DNA of 64,000 bases from an uncultured Lachnospiraceae bacterium (GTDB lineage: Bacteria > Bacillota > Clostridia > Lachnospirales > Lachnospiraceae). A program made the translations under genes and the position numbers. Of the stretch, positions 1 to 9,040 are shown in pieces. Each line of letters opens with the position of its first letter. Positions within the stretch are counted from its first letter, which is position 1. The notes under the pieces were generated by a model. The model saw only the letters and a list, made by a program, of their open reading frames with translations. It did no database searches and was not told the DNA's origin. The stretch lies in assembly GCA_910579225.1 (NCBI GenBank), contig CAJTTI010000004.1, forward strand, positions 124,001-188,000. The letters run 5' to 3'.

Positions 1-27
1 CATTGATGGCCTGGAAAATACAAATAC

Positions 28-76
28 CCCGCAGCATTGGTCAAGCGTCTGCATACGCGTGACTCATTGCTGCGGG
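28..76 (-). terminator. Candidate terminator after phosphohexomutase
   Basis: Inverted repeat with outer arms CCCGCAGCA (28-36) and TGCTGCGGG (68-76) and an imperfect inner stem. It lies about 60 nt past the stop of the mutase gene. On the minus strand it is followed by a broken T-rich run (TATTTGTATTTT), so it is plausible but not a textbook terminator. Confidence 0.5.
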
Positions 77-135
77 ATAAAAATCTTGAGGCCCTTCACC
101 TCCCGGCCTGAAAGTTTATAAAGATCACCGCCGGA

Positions 136-1878
136 TTACAGCATCTGATTGATCATGGCCAGAACTTCTTCTCCAAGCGCTGCGCTTTTCGCGTCAGCAT
201 CTGCAAGAGAGGTTCCTTTGATTCCATAATAGAACTTTACCTTCGGCTCGGTTCCGGATGGTCTCACGCACAGCCATGCGCCATCATTCAGGTCATAGTA
301 AAGTACGTTGGAAGCCGGAAGTCCGGTAGGCTTCACTTCTCCGGTCGCCATATCTTTGATGGTGTCCAGTTTGTAATCTCTTGCAGATATCACCTGATAA
401 GAACCAATGGACTTCGGGGTATTATTCCGAAGAGTTTCCAGAATCTCCTGAATCTTGGCAAGGCCTTCGATTCCTTTCAGTTCAATGGATTTCACCGCAT
501 CTTTATAATAGCCATATTTCTCATACATGGCAACCATGGCATCCCAAAGTGTCATACCTTTCATCTTATAATAAGCAGCAGCCTCACACAGCGCGACTGT
601 CGCAGAGATCGCGTCTTTGTCGCGGGCATAAGTGCCGATCAGACATCCGTAGGACTCCTCCAGTCCAAAGAGATACGTTCCTTTGCCCGTATGCTCGTTC
701 TTCAGGATCTGCTGTCCGATGAATTTGAACCCGGTCAGAACTTCCACCAGTTCACATCCATAATTAGCCGCCACAGCATCTACCAGATTCGTGGTAACAA
801 TAGATTTGACCACCTGGCCATCCGCGGGAATCTTGCCTGCTGCCTGCTTCTGGCTCAGGACGTAGTCACAAAGCAGAGAACCGGACATATTGCCGGTCAG
901 CGGAATATATTCTCCGGATTTGGTATCTTTTACATAGACTCCAAGCCGGTCTGCATCCGGATCTGTTGCCAGAACAAGGTCTGCATTCACTTCCTTTGCC
1001 AGCTTCAGGCCCAGTGCAAATGCTTCTGCAGCTTCCGGGTTCGGATAACTGACTGTGGGGAACTCACCATCCGGAAGTTCCTGCTCTTTTACCACATACA
1101 CATTCTCAAATCCCAGCTCTTTGAGCGCACGCCTTGCCGGGATATTGCCGGTGCCGTGGAGCGGCGTATAGACAATGCGGATGTCCTTCTGCATCTTATC
1201 AATGGCATCCTGATTCACCACCTGCGCCATAACATGTCCTATGAATTTGTCATCAATAGCCTGGCCGATGATCTCATATTTGCCTGCTGCCTCTGCCGCT
1301 TCTCTGGTAGTGGTTTTCACCGTGGACAGATCTGTAATCGCAAGAACTTCTTCCGTTACACCTTTATCATGAGGTGGTGTAAACTGTGCGCCATCTTCCC
1401 AGTATACTTTATAGCCATTGTATTCCGGCGGATTATGACTTGCTGTAATATTGATACCAGCCACACAGCCCAGCTCACGAACCGCAAAGGACAGCTCCGG
1501 CGTCGGCCTCAGGGACTCAAACTTGTATGCTTTAATCCCATTGGCTGCCAGCGTCAGTGCTGCTTCCTCTGCAAATTCCGGCGACATCCGGCGGGAATCA
1601 TAGGCAATTGCCACGCCTTTATTCTGCCCGCCCTGCCTGATAATATAGTTGGCAAGACCCTGAGTCGCACGACGCACCACATAAATATTCATCCTGTTGA
1701 TGCCTGCACCAATGATTCCCCGGAGGCCCGCCGTACCAAACTCCAGATCCTTATAAAAACGCTCCTTAATCTCATTGTCATCCTCCGCGATTGCTTTCAG
1801 CTCCGCTTTGGTAGCCTCATCAAAATAAGGGTTGGAAAGCCATTCTTCATAAATTGCTTTGTAGTCCATTTTGTACAT
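136..1878 (-). CDS. pgm: Phospho-sugar mutase (phosphoglucomutase/phosphomannomutase family)
   Basis: Alpha-D-phosphohexomutase of 580 aa that interconverts hexose 1- and 6-phosphates, feeding glycogen, cell-wall and sugar-nucleotide pathways. N-terminal GTAGLRG motif, catalytic phosphoserine loop ITASHNPPEYNGYKVYW (about residue 145), metal loop ATDPDADR (about residue 305), GEESYG-like sugar loop LFGLEESYG and C-terminal phosphate loop RPSGTEPK. Length is normal for the Clostridia/Bacillus pgcA type. The start is ambiguous: GGGAGG sits only 3 nt before the first ATG and 12 nt before a second in-frame ATG at 1869 (MDYK). It could use glucose or mannose phosphate; the sequence does not decide this. 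Confidence 0.93.
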   Translation of the reverse strand: MYKMDYKAIYEEWLSNPYFDEATKAELKAIAEDDNEIKERFYKDLEFGTAGLRGIIGAGINRMNIYVVRRATQGLANYIIRQGGQNKGVAIAYDSRRMSPEFAEEAALTLAANGIKAYKFESLRPTPELSFAVRELGCVAGINITASHNPPEYNGYKVYWEDGAQFTPPHDKGVTEEVLAITDLSTVKTTTREAAEAAGKYEIIGQAIDDKFIGHVMAQVVNQDAIDKMQKDIRIVYTPLHGTGNIPARRALKELGFENVYVVKEQELPDGEFPTVSYPNPEAAEAFALGLKLAKEVNADLVLATDPDADRLGVYVKDTKSGEYIPLTGNMSGSLLCDYVLSQKQAAGKIPADGQVVKSIVTTNLVDAVAANYGCELVEVLTGFKFIGQQILKNEHTGKGTYLFGLEESYGCLIGTYARDKDAISATVALCEAAAYYKMKGMTLWDAMVAMYEKYGYYKDAVKSIELKGIEGLAKIQEILETLRNNTPKSIGSYQVISARDYKLDTIKDMATGEVKPTGLPASNVLYYDLNDGAWLCVRPSGTEPKVKFYYGIKGTSLADADAKSAALGEEVLAMINQML

Positions 1879-1899
1879 TTACCTCCCTGAATTGGTATT

Positions 1900-2901
1900 T
1901 TAGTTAGAATTATTATACAATATTTCCCTGGAAAAAGAAACTCTTTTTTCCCTCTGCGCCATGAATTTTTCCAGTTTCTCCATATGTTTGCCTGGAATCC
2001 AGGCCTTATTGGTATTGTAATAATAATTGGCCAGTTTCCAAAATTTCTCCGGATATTTCATGCGGACACTCAGATATGCCCGCTCCTCTTCTGTCAGCGG
2101 CCGCACTTGTTCATAGGCTTTCAGTATCCTGTTTCCCAGGCGAAAATCATAATTCTGCTTCTCCAGAATCTTCCTCATAAAAAGATACAGATCATTTACC
2201 TGCACATCCAGAGCAAAATTTTCAAAGTTGATCACTGCCATCTGTCCGTTTCCCACGAGAATATTGTGATGAATATATTCGCCATGGCAGAAGTGTCCTT
2301 CTTCAAATGCCTGCTTCTTCAGACGTTCATAAGCAGAATTCTGAAGCCGCCTCTCCATCTCCTGGGCTTCCTCAATGACAGACGGATAACAGGCAAGATA
2401 TGCGGATTCAAATACATTCTTCCGGTTTTTCCGGCGGATAAACGTATAGATCTTCCGGAGTTCTCTATTATGTCTTCCTATCTCCTCCACTGCGTCTGCC
2501 GCTGACAATCTGAACTGGTCCTCTTCTGTCACCTCACAGAAGCCCCGCATGTCCTGATGCATGGACGCCAGCAGAGAAGCGGCTTTCAGGATCTCACTTT
2601 CACTTCTGGTATCACATTCTCTTCCGTCCAGAGACTCCTTTACCACAAACTGATCATATTCCCTGTATACAGTGGCCAGTCTGCCCTCGCTGTCCGGTTC
2701 CATCCGGTCTACCAGATAACCGCAGTCTTTCAGATGCTGCAAAAGCTCCTGTTCTTTCTGAAGCTTATATGTGCTTCCGGAAAACTCCCGGATCAGGAGT
2801 CTTCCCACGCTGGTATCCAGAAGAAACGCCCCTCTGGTGCGCCAGCTGGCGTTCACATCAAACGGGTACTGCTCCAATACCTGCAAATCTCTCTCGTTCA
2901 T
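1900..2901 (-). CDS. CotS-family spore coat protein (kinase-like fold)
   Basis: Protein of 333 aa with an aminoglycoside-phosphotransferase/choline-kinase-like fold. The catalytic-loop motif is FCHGEYIHHNIL (Brenner-type HGD..N, here HGE), followed by VINFENFALDVQVNDLYLFMRKILEK. In true kinases the second motif carries a metal-binding Asp (DFD). Here it is Asn, a change I associate with spore coat CotS/YtaA-type proteins, so activity is doubtful. The start at 2901 (MNERDL) is preferred over an ATG 15 nt upstream because GGGGGGA lies 5 nt before it. It sits between the mutase and a sigma/anti-sigma pair, all on the minus strand. It is a likely mother-cell sporulation gene, but no sigma-E/K promoter was confidently found. 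Confidence 0.75.
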   Translation of the reverse strand: MNERDLQVLEQYPFDVNASWRTRGAFLLDTSVGRLLIREFSGSTYKLQKEQELLQHLKDCGYLVDRMEPDSEGRLATVYREYDQFVVKESLDGRECDTRSESEILKAASLLASMHQDMRGFCEVTEEDQFRLSAADAVEEIGRHNRELRKIYTFIRRKNRKNVFESAYLACYPSVIEEAQEMERRLQNSAYERLKKQAFEEGHFCHGEYIHHNILVGNGQMAVINFENFALDVQVNDLYLFMRKILEKQNYDFRLGNRILKAYEQVRPLTEEERAYLSVRMKYPEKFWKLANYYYNTNKAWIPGKHMEKLEKFMAQREKRVSFSREILYNNSN

Positions 2902-2951
2902 AGAATCCCCCCACATCGGTCGTCTCGTACCTTCTATACATATGTGGGAAA

Positions 2952-2990
2952 GATGAAAAATAGCACCCCGAAGGGTGCTGAATTTTTCAT
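2952..2990 (-). terminator. Terminator of the sigma/DUF4179 operon
   Basis: Perfect stem AGCACCC (2962-2968) / GGGTGCT (2973-2979) with a short loop, flanked by A5 and T5 tracts, so it can act on both strands. On the minus strand ATTTTTC follows. It ends the operon of the next two genes just after the DUF4179 stop. Confidence 0.85.
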
Positions 2991-2994
2991 ATAT

Positions 2995-4038
2995 TTACAG
3001 TTTCAGCTCAAATGTTTCACCAATCTGTATATAATCGTGACTCATCTGTCCGCTTTCCTTCGGCAGCCCCACCGCATTCAGTGTCATGTGCACCGAAGAG
3101 GCCGTATCTGCAAGCCTGCCGTCATCAATAATTTCCTCATTAGACATATAACCGGATGTCTTATCTGCAACCCTTGTACCAAACTCTACCTGATTCCCGA
3201 TATCGTCTACTGCTGTTACCTGCAGAAGATACTCCGAAGGCGCATCTGTATGATATGTGATCGTCTGTTCCAGTTCGTTCATGGCAAGTTCTTCCAAAAC
3301 GACGGTTACTCCGTTTGGCAAAGTAAATTCCTTCTGAATGGATACCCGTTTCGTGTCAACGAACAGCTCTGCACCATCCGCAGTAAATGCAAAATCCCAG
3401 TTCCCCCTGATCCGCTCTCCTGACCAGAGTTCATTCACTTCAATCCGGAATTCATGTTCCAGTGACGGATCCAGATCCGGAATCTCATAGGACAGTTCTA
3501 TTCCCAGAACCCTCTGTTCATCGTCCAGATAGGAAGAACCTCCTCCTGCTGCCACCGCCGAACTTTTTCCGTCCACATATACTTTCTCAGACAGGTTCAG
3601 CATCTGATCCACAGGCTGCCCGTCTTCCCGATGAACTGTATAGTTAACTGCCAGTTTCTTTTCTGCAACTACTACTTCCTGCAGTGTAATTACATACCCC
3701 TGATCGGCTACAGGTGTCTGTATCACGTCCCGGTAGTCCGCCAGATCTCCGGACAGTCCCAGCGCACTGCTGATACTCCATGTAATCCGGCGGACCGCTG
3801 CGTGTACTTCGCCTCCAAACATCGCCGTCCCTGTAAACAACACTGCCGCTGCGCAGGCCGCCGCCGTCACCTTTCCAAAGGTCCTTTTGGCTTTTCTCTT
3901 TTCCTGTCTGATCTTATTTAATACAGTTGCCTCATATCTTCTCATATCCATATCTTCCGGGCCTTCCATGAGACAATCCCCGTCCGCCCAATCAGTTGTC
4001 CTGATCTCATTTGCCAGTTTATATGCTTCTCTGTTCAT
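2995..4038 (-). CDS. DUF4179-type membrane anti-sigma-like protein
   Basis: Protein of 347 aa. A cytoplasmic N-terminus of about 65 aa is followed by one membrane segment (VTAAACAAAVLFTGTAMFGG) and a beta-rich extracytoplasmic part with the DUF4179 look (VITLQEVVVAEKKLAVNYTV). Such proteins sit immediately downstream of ECF sigma genes and are inferred to hold the sigma factor at the membrane until a signal arrives. Here the ATG at 4038 lies 2 nt after the sigma stop, with GAGGG 7 nt upstream, so the pair is translationally coupled. The signal sensed is unknown. Confidence 0.8.
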   Translation of the reverse strand: MNREAYKLANEIRTTDWADGDCLMEGPEDMDMRRYEATVLNKIRQEKRKAKRTFGKVTAAACAAAVLFTGTAMFGGEVHAAVRRITWSISSALGLSGDLADYRDVIQTPVADQGYVITLQEVVVAEKKLAVNYTVHREDGQPVDQMLNLSEKVYVDGKSSAVAAGGGSSYLDDEQRVLGIELSYEIPDLDPSLEHEFRIEVNELWSGERIRGNWDFAFTADGAELFVDTKRVSIQKEFTLPNGVTVVLEELAMNELEQTITYHTDAPSEYLLQVTAVDDIGNQVEFGTRVADKTSGYMSNEEIIDDGRLADTASSVHMTLNAVGLPKESGQMSHDYIQIGETFELKL

Positions 4039-4040
4039 GC

Positions 4041-4598
4041 TCACGCCCTCTTCCTTTCTCCAAATTTATCCCGAATTTTCTTCTTTCCCCTGAAAATCCT
4101 CACATAGACATTTTCTCTGCTCATGCCCAGTGCCTGCCCTGCTTCCTCCGGTTCTTCCTCCATCAGGAAGATCCTCCGGAACAGTTCCTGGTCTCTGGGA
4201 GACAGACATTTCAGGATTCCTTCTGTCTCTTTTGAAAGTTCCTGTTCTGTCAGTTCCAGGAGCGCAGGATCTTCTTTGGGAATCTCCAGTTCTGTTTCTT
4301 CCAGAGAGATTGTATTGTGTTCCCGCTGGATTCTGCGCAGCATATCAACAGCCTCCAGTCTGGCCACTCCTGCCGCCCAGTTTACAAAACTTCCTCTGTT
4401 CTCATCATAACAGTCAATATTTTTCCAGATTCCCAGGAAAATATCGTTCATACACTCCTCTACTCTGTCCGGCGAAGCAAACAACCTTTTCTTCACAATG
4501 GACTTCAAAAATACGCCGTAAGTTCGGATCATATACACAAGGCCTTCCTCCTGACGCCTTCTGATCAGGTCCACAAAATTATTTTCATTAGCTTTCAT
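4041..4598 (-). CDS. ECF-type RNA polymerase sigma factor
   Basis: Sigma-70-family protein of 185 aa. Region 2: FASPDRVEECMNDIFLGIWKNI and FVNWAAGVARLEAVDMLRRIQRE. Region 4 is a helix-turn-helix (EEEPEEAGQALGMSRENVYVRIFRGKKKIRDKF). The start at 4598 is set by GAGG 8 nt upstream; an upstream in-frame ATG has no ribosome site. It is paired with the DUF4179 membrane protein downstream and probably directs its own operon, as is usual for this family. Target genes cannot be read from the window. Confidence 0.9.
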   Translation of the reverse strand: MKANENNFVDLIRRRQEEGLVYMIRTYGVFLKSIVKKRLFASPDRVEECMNDIFLGIWKNIDCYDENRGSFVNWAAGVARLEAVDMLRRIQREHNTISLEETELEIPKEDPALLELTEQELSKETEGILKCLSPRDQELFRRIFLMEEEPEEAGQALGMSRENVYVRIFRGKKKIRDKFGERKRA

Positions 4599-4747
4599 AA
4601 CAGTTACCTCAAAAATTATGACTTCCAAGTCAGCTGGCTTATTGGATCCTTCATCCTATACTCCGTCTCCTGTCGTCCCTGATCTTACACTTTTCAGAAA
4701 AAATCAGAAAAATTTCATCTCCGAATCCGGATATAGACCAGATAGAT

Positions 4748-4800
4748 AAAAACATCAGCAGTTTTCGAAAAGTTACATTCCAAAAACTGCTGATGTTTTT
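4748..4800 (-). terminator. Terminator of the beta-glucosidase gene
   Basis: An 18-bp perfect inverted repeat (4748-4765 and 4783-4800), with arms of the type AAAAACATCAGCAGTTTT. It begins inside the stop codon of the GH3 gene, and its U-rich 3' arm gives terminator character on the minus strand. Confidence 0.85.
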
Positions 4801-7175
4801 TATCCCTCTGCAGACCCGGTCAGTCTCCGAACCATCCAAAGCACACGCCCTCCGCAGCGCCGGATCGCCTCTTCCGAAAGCGCTCCCCGCTCATATGCCC
4901 TTCGAATGTCTTCATCATCTTTCAGACTTCCCGGCATCATAATATCATTCCCAACGTCCACGCATTTCCAGGGAATACTCCCATCCTCAGGTCCCGTGGT
5001 GCCCCAGTCGGTCATAATCACCCCTTCAAACCCCCACTCCTCCCGGGCGATAACCGTACACAAATCCCGACTGTTGGCCGCATGGAGCCCGTTGACCAGG
5101 TTGTAGGATGTCATCATGGCCACAGGATTGCTTTTCTTTACTACAATCTCAAAGCCCCGCAGATAAATCTCCCTAAGCGTCCGCTCCGAAAGCCGGGCAT
5201 CCACATCCATACGGTTGTCCTCCTGATTATTACAGGCAAAATGCTTGATGGTCACGCCGCAATTCCCACGGCTCTGGACTCCGTCTGTCACAGCCGCCGC
5301 CATCTGCCCGGACAGGAACGGATCCTCCGAATAATACTCAAAATTACGCCCACACAAAGGATTCCTGTGAATATTCAGTCCCGGCGCCAGCCAGAGATCC
5401 ACATGGAATTCTTCCATCTCTACCGCCACCTTTTCGCCAAACTGCCGCATCAATTCCCTGTCCCAGGACTGCGCCAACGCCGTCCCCACCGGGAACGCCG
5501 TACAAAACTGATAATAGATATCCACATTTTCATGGTGTCCTGCCTCTTCCAGATACCCGTTCTCCAGAGAACTCAGGATACCGGAGCCATAGACCTCATC
5601 CGTCTCACAGTCCACCTCATAGTTCTGCCGCAGGCGCAAGCCTGCCGGCCCATCCGCCATGATCAGCGAACGAATTCCCCGGGTCTCTTCCAGCCTCTCC
5701 GTGGTCTCTCCTGCCGATCCTGGCACCCTTGTCCCGGCAGAACCAAGAGTACAGGTTTCCACCGTGATATTTCCATACAGAAGCGGGATCAGTTCTTCCA
5801 CAGACATCCCCTCTGTCTCTTTCTCCCATTTCGCAAAATCTTTCGTGGTAAAATCAGCAGCCTCCGGAACCTGAACACCAATCGTCTTTGTTTGCTCCAG
5901 AAGCACCTGTTCCAGGAGCGTAAACTGTGCCGCAGGCTGCAGAGAAGCTGCATGGGATCCAATCCACACTCCGTATTCTCCGGCCTCCAGCACCCATGCA
6001 TGCAACTCTTCCGAAAAGCTGGCCAGGTCTTTGGGTTCCGCAAAAATCGTAAGCCTCTGGCACTCCCCAGGGCTCAATACCCCGGTCTTTGCAAAACCAA
6101 TCAGACGCTTCGCCTCTTTCTCAAGCCCTGTCCGGGGCAACGTCGCATATACCTGTACCACTTCCCGGCCAGACCACCTGTCACCTGTGTTTTTCACAGA
6201 TACTGTCAGCTCTACACCTGCCTCTGTCCTCTGAAACCCTTCTGATCTCATGGAAAACTCCGTGTAAGAAAGTCCATACCCAAAGGGAAACAGAGGCGAA
6301 ATACCTGCACGGTCAAAGTGACGGTATCCTACAAAGATCCCTTCCCGGTATTCCTCCGTCTCCAGGTCACCATTCAGATAACCAAAGCTTTCAGCAGAAG
6401 GATAATCTTCGTAGCGCCTTGCCCAGGTATCCGTCAGTCTGCCCCCCGGCGCCATATAGCCGAACAGTACATCGCAGACCGCCCGGCCTCCCTCCTGTCC
6501 CGGAAGAGAAATATGTAAAATGGCACGAAGGTTTTTCGTTTCTTCCAACAGGCGGGTCAGCTCCACCGGAGCACCCACATTTAAAATCAGCACAATGGGA
6601 AGCCCTGTCCGGTCCAGCCAGAGTATATCCTCCCGCTCCCTTTTGCTCAGCTCGTAATCTCCTTCTTCTCTCCGGCGGTCCTTGCCTTCTCCGGCAATCC
6701 GACTGATCACATAAACCGCCGCTGAAGCGCCTTTTAAATCCTCTTCCCTGAGCCCACGTCCCTCCGGCAGTGCAAACGGATTCCATGCGTAGGCATCAAA
6801 AGGATTGTCTCTATGCTTTACATCTTCCAGCACTTTTTCCTTCCAGGCTTTTCTGGCTGTCTCATAACACTTTTCATAATCCCGGACCCAGTCCTCGCTT
6901 GTGATCGCAATCTCCGCTTCCTTCATCCCCCTGTAGATAGAAATGTTCTCCCGGTTATTTACATCTCCTGAGCCGGTCCCACCCTTCACGGTTCGAACCG
7001 CACCGCCGCCAAACAATGCGACGGACATTGAAGAATCAAGAGGAAGCAGCCCTTCATTCTTCAAAAGGACCATCCCCTCTGCTGCCGCCCTTCTCGCAAA
7101 TACACCATGAGCCAACTCCCGTTCTGATGGTTTCTGTTCTTTTGTACCGCTGTGAATCTGTCTTGTTACTGTCAT
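4800..7175 (-). CDS. Glycoside hydrolase family 3 beta-glucosidase, inverted domain order
   Basis: GH3 enzyme of 791 aa, probably hydrolysing beta-linked gluco-oligosaccharides in the cytoplasm (no signal peptide). The domains run in reverse of the usual GH3 order. The alpha/beta sandwich domain comes first (about residues 30-270, GMVLLKNEGLLPL near its start), then a fibronectin-III-like domain (about 310-400, DTWARRYEDYP to FPFGYGLSYTEF), and the TIM-barrel domain with the nucleophile motif GVIMTDWG comes last (about 500-770, with KHFACNNQE substrate-site residues). This permuted order is known for some ruminococcal and Butyrivibrio beta-glucosidases. It is a single-gene unit with its own terminator. 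Substrate preference is not visible. Confidence 0.9.
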   Translation of the reverse strand: MTVTRQIHSGTKEQKPSERELAHGVFARRAAAEGMVLLKNEGLLPLDSSMSVALFGGGAVRTVKGGTGSGDVNNRENISIYRGMKEAEIAITSEDWVRDYEKCYETARKAWKEKVLEDVKHRDNPFDAYAWNPFALPEGRGLREEDLKGASAAVYVISRIAGEGKDRRREEGDYELSKREREDILWLDRTGLPIVLILNVGAPVELTRLLEETKNLRAILHISLPGQEGGRAVCDVLFGYMAPGGRLTDTWARRYEDYPSAESFGYLNGDLETEEYREGIFVGYRHFDRAGISPLFPFGYGLSYTEFSMRSEGFQRTEAGVELTVSVKNTGDRWSGREVVQVYATLPRTGLEKEAKRLIGFAKTGVLSPGECQRLTIFAEPKDLASFSEELHAWVLEAGEYGVWIGSHAASLQPAAQFTLLEQVLLEQTKTIGVQVPEAADFTTKDFAKWEKETEGMSVEELIPLLYGNITVETCTLGSAGTRVPGSAGETTERLEETRGIRSLIMADGPAGLRLRQNYEVDCETDEVYGSGILSSLENGYLEEAGHHENVDIYYQFCTAFPVGTALAQSWDRELMRQFGEKVAVEMEEFHVDLWLAPGLNIHRNPLCGRNFEYYSEDPFLSGQMAAAVTDGVQSRGNCGVTIKHFACNNQEDNRMDVDARLSERTLREIYLRGFEIVVKKSNPVAMMTSYNLVNGLHAANSRDLCTVIAREEWGFEGVIMTDWGTTGPEDGSIPWKCVDVGNDIMMPGSLKDDEDIRRAYERGALSEEAIRRCGGRVLWMVRRLTGSAEG

Positions 7176-7703
7176 ATATTGCCGTCCATCCTTTTAGCTG
7201 TTTTTTCTGTATTTTATCATACTCTGCGTTTACAGGCCACCATATTTTTAATCTGGATGCATCTGCAGAATCACCCGTTAATCCTGGCAATCACCTGCAC
7301 AAAAAAGGTACTCTGCAAGTGGACAGACCTGCGAGTACCCTTTTTCATGGACGTTGTAAACTTATTCGTATGCCTAACTGATTTTAATCATTAGTATAAT
7401 AGTTACAAGTTTACTTAATTTTGGATTCGGTTTGAATCCCTTACCTATATTTAGTTTTCATGCCCCGTAGCCAGCAAGGGGCTTTTGTCAACCGTTCATG
7501 GATAAAAAGCACTGTATTGTCTGAAGTTTTGTTTGTCGCATCTTCGTATGCCCCGTTTAAAACGAAAGCGAAGTGGACTTGCATGGGGGGATGCTGTTTC
7601 TGCTGTCAACTGCAGCCTGACAACATTCTTACAGCAGAATACTTACCATATCAGGCTGGTAAGATTTTAAATAATTCCGTTCCTTACCGCTCTGTTCTGA
7701 TGA
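7176..7703 (-). other. 528-nt intergenic block with hairpins and a broken small ORF
   Basis: The block between two minus-strand genes holds a 47-codon open frame (7441-7584, MQVHFAFVLNG...), which lacks a ribosome site. One base out of frame it is followed by a further coding-like stretch reading KGFKPNPKLSKL. It also has a GCCCC/GGGGC hairpin near 7463-7483, a perfect GGATTC/GAATCC hairpin near 7423-7439, and a CTTACCA/TGGTAAG repeat near 7645-7668. I do not recognise an RNA family. It may be a decayed small gene or a structured 3' UTR of the gene upstream. Confidence 0.4.
7301..7345 (-). terminator. Terminator hairpin, both strands
   Basis: Arms AAAAAAGGTACTC (7301-7313) and GAGTACCCTTTTT (7333-7345), flanked by A and T runs. 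It closes transcription coming from the 7.7-8.2 kb gene through the unexplained block. Confidence 0.75.
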
Positions 7704-8192
7704 TCAGTCAAAATAGAGCGCATCTGTACAAGTGGTCGTGGTTTCCACGATATCACCCTGGAAGACGGAGTGAACACCTTTGACACTGTAGTACTTATCT
7801 CGGGTAACCTTATAATAGTCACTGTTAACTGTTACAAATGACTCATTATATTCCCGTCCGGTCCAGTAATCAATGGTACCCCAGCCATCCTTTCCATTAT
7901 CACTCTGATCCAGATAAATCCGCACATACAGCTCTTCGCAGTCTCTGTGCGCAAATGTGGTTCCAGAGCCAATGGCATAACCGGTCTTGCCCTGCTTGAT
8001 CTTCGAGACCGCCGCCTGAAGATAGTCGCCACGGGCAATTCCATACCATGTATCAGATGCTTCGTCTTCCTGCACATCATATACATGGTAGCCTGCAGGA
8101 GATACTTCCTCTGCAGAAACTGTCAGACAGCTTCCTAGGAGTAATGCTCCAATCATACCAAGAGCACATCTTGATTTCCATTTTTGCACCAT
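7704..8192 (-). CDS. Secreted protein of unknown function
   Basis: Protein of 162 aa with a clear signal peptide (MVQKWKSRCALGMIGALLLGSCLTVSA, cleavage after ...VSA). The mature part of about 135 aa is acidic and tyrosine-rich, with no enzyme motif I know. The architecture resembles small exported Firmicutes DUF proteins (DUF6147-like, from memory and uncertain). GGGGGC lies 5 nt before the ATG. The promoter region upstream has a TTACTATATT direct repeat around an AAGCTT centre (about 8215-8245). Confidence 0.75.
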   Translation of the reverse strand: MVQKWKSRCALGMIGALLLGSCLTVSAEEVSPAGYHVYDVQEDEASDTWYGIARGDYLQAAVSKIKQGKTGYAIGSGTTFAHRDCEELYVRIYLDQSDNGKDGWGTIDYWTGREYNESFVTVNSDYYKVTRDKYYSVKGVHSVFQGDIVETTTTCTDALYFD

Positions 8193-8266
8193 CTATCGCC
8201 CCCTTTCTGTAAAAATATAGTAAGCTTACAATATAGTAACGATTACGAAACATTTTCATGACAAAA

Positions 8267-9040
8267 TCAGACATTTTTTATCGCAATATTTTCTAAAATT
8301 TTTATAAACTCATCATGCTCCATAATTCCATGTATTGAATAATATGTATTCAAATATTCAAAGGAGGAAATATAATATGGTTTTTCTGTAGAATCCTGGT
8401 ATTTAAAAACCTCTATTTCTAACTTATTAGAATCTATTATTAATGTATCCCGTTTCTCGCCATCTGTTTGATAGTTAATGCTGGAATTGCTATAATCTTT
8501 GCTGATATAGATATAGATTTTTCTCTCTTCCACCCCATATTCCAGTATCGCTTCACTTGTCTTCTCTTCTATGTTGTATCTTATCAAGCGCATTCCAACT
8601 GGCTGATATCCAAATCTTATTGAAAGAACTCCCAGTTTCTCCTCTACTTCCTGGCAAACTTTTTCCTCATCATATTCTCTATCTTCAGCATTGTTATTAT
8701 TGATCTTTGTAGTCGTATCAGCCCCCAGTTCTTGCTCCGTTATCTCCGGCCTGTACAGTTTACTGCCAGTACCTACTACTCCCATTCCAACACACAATAC
8801 CGCAACTGCTGCCACCGCGATCATCATACGCCGGCGTATATTGACTCTTTTGTCTGCCTGTTTCCGTGTTTCAACCTCTCTGTGAATATCCTGAAGTCTT
8901 TCTGCAGGCATATCAATGTCCTGAAGCTCTTCTGATTCCATAAGCAACTTTTCCCGTTCATCTGCCATCGCCATCAAGTCTTCATCTATCCTGTCTTTAA
9001 GCCACTCATCCAGATCGTCATAATCATGCTTCATATTCAT
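8267..9040 (-). CDS. DUF4367-like single-pass membrane protein (anti-sigma type)
   Basis: Protein of 257 aa. An acidic helical N-terminus (DEWLKDRIDEDLMAMADEREK) is followed by one membrane segment (MMIAVAAVAVLCVGMGVVG, about residues 90-108) and a C-terminal extracytoplasmic domain of DUF4367 appearance (GVLSIRFGYQPVGMRLIRY, with the last helix IMEHDEFIKILENI). Such proteins normally follow an ECF sigma gene. Here the nearest sigma gene on the same strand (10574-11104) is separated from it by murG on the opposite strand. The start at 9040 (MNMKHD) is preferred; an open frame extends 34 codons further upstream without a better ribosome site. Confidence 0.7.
   Translation of the reverse strand: MNMKHDYDDLDEWLKDRIDEDLMAMADEREKLLMESEELQDIDMPAERLQDIHREVETRKQADKRVNIRRRMMIAVAAVAVLCVGMGVVGTGSKLYRPEITEQELGADTTTKINNNNAEDREYDEEKVCQEVEEKLGVLSIRFGYQPVGMRLIRYNIEEKTSEAILEYGVEERKIYIYISKDYSNSSINYQTDGEKRDTLIIDSNKLEIEVFKYQDSTEKPYYISSFEYLNTYYSIHGIMEHDEFIKILENIAIKNV

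Noticed and set aside
691..1890. 400-codon open frame on the plus strand opposite the phosphohexomutase
   Set aside because: It is a shadow of the mutase gene: Cys/His/Ile-rich composition, no ribosome site, and the minus-strand protein has full family motifs.
7423..7439. GGATTC-GGTTT-GAATCC hairpin looked like a tRNA T-arm
   Set aside because: Stem and loop sizes are wrong (6-bp stem, 5-nt loop) and no acceptor, D or anticodon arm is nearby.
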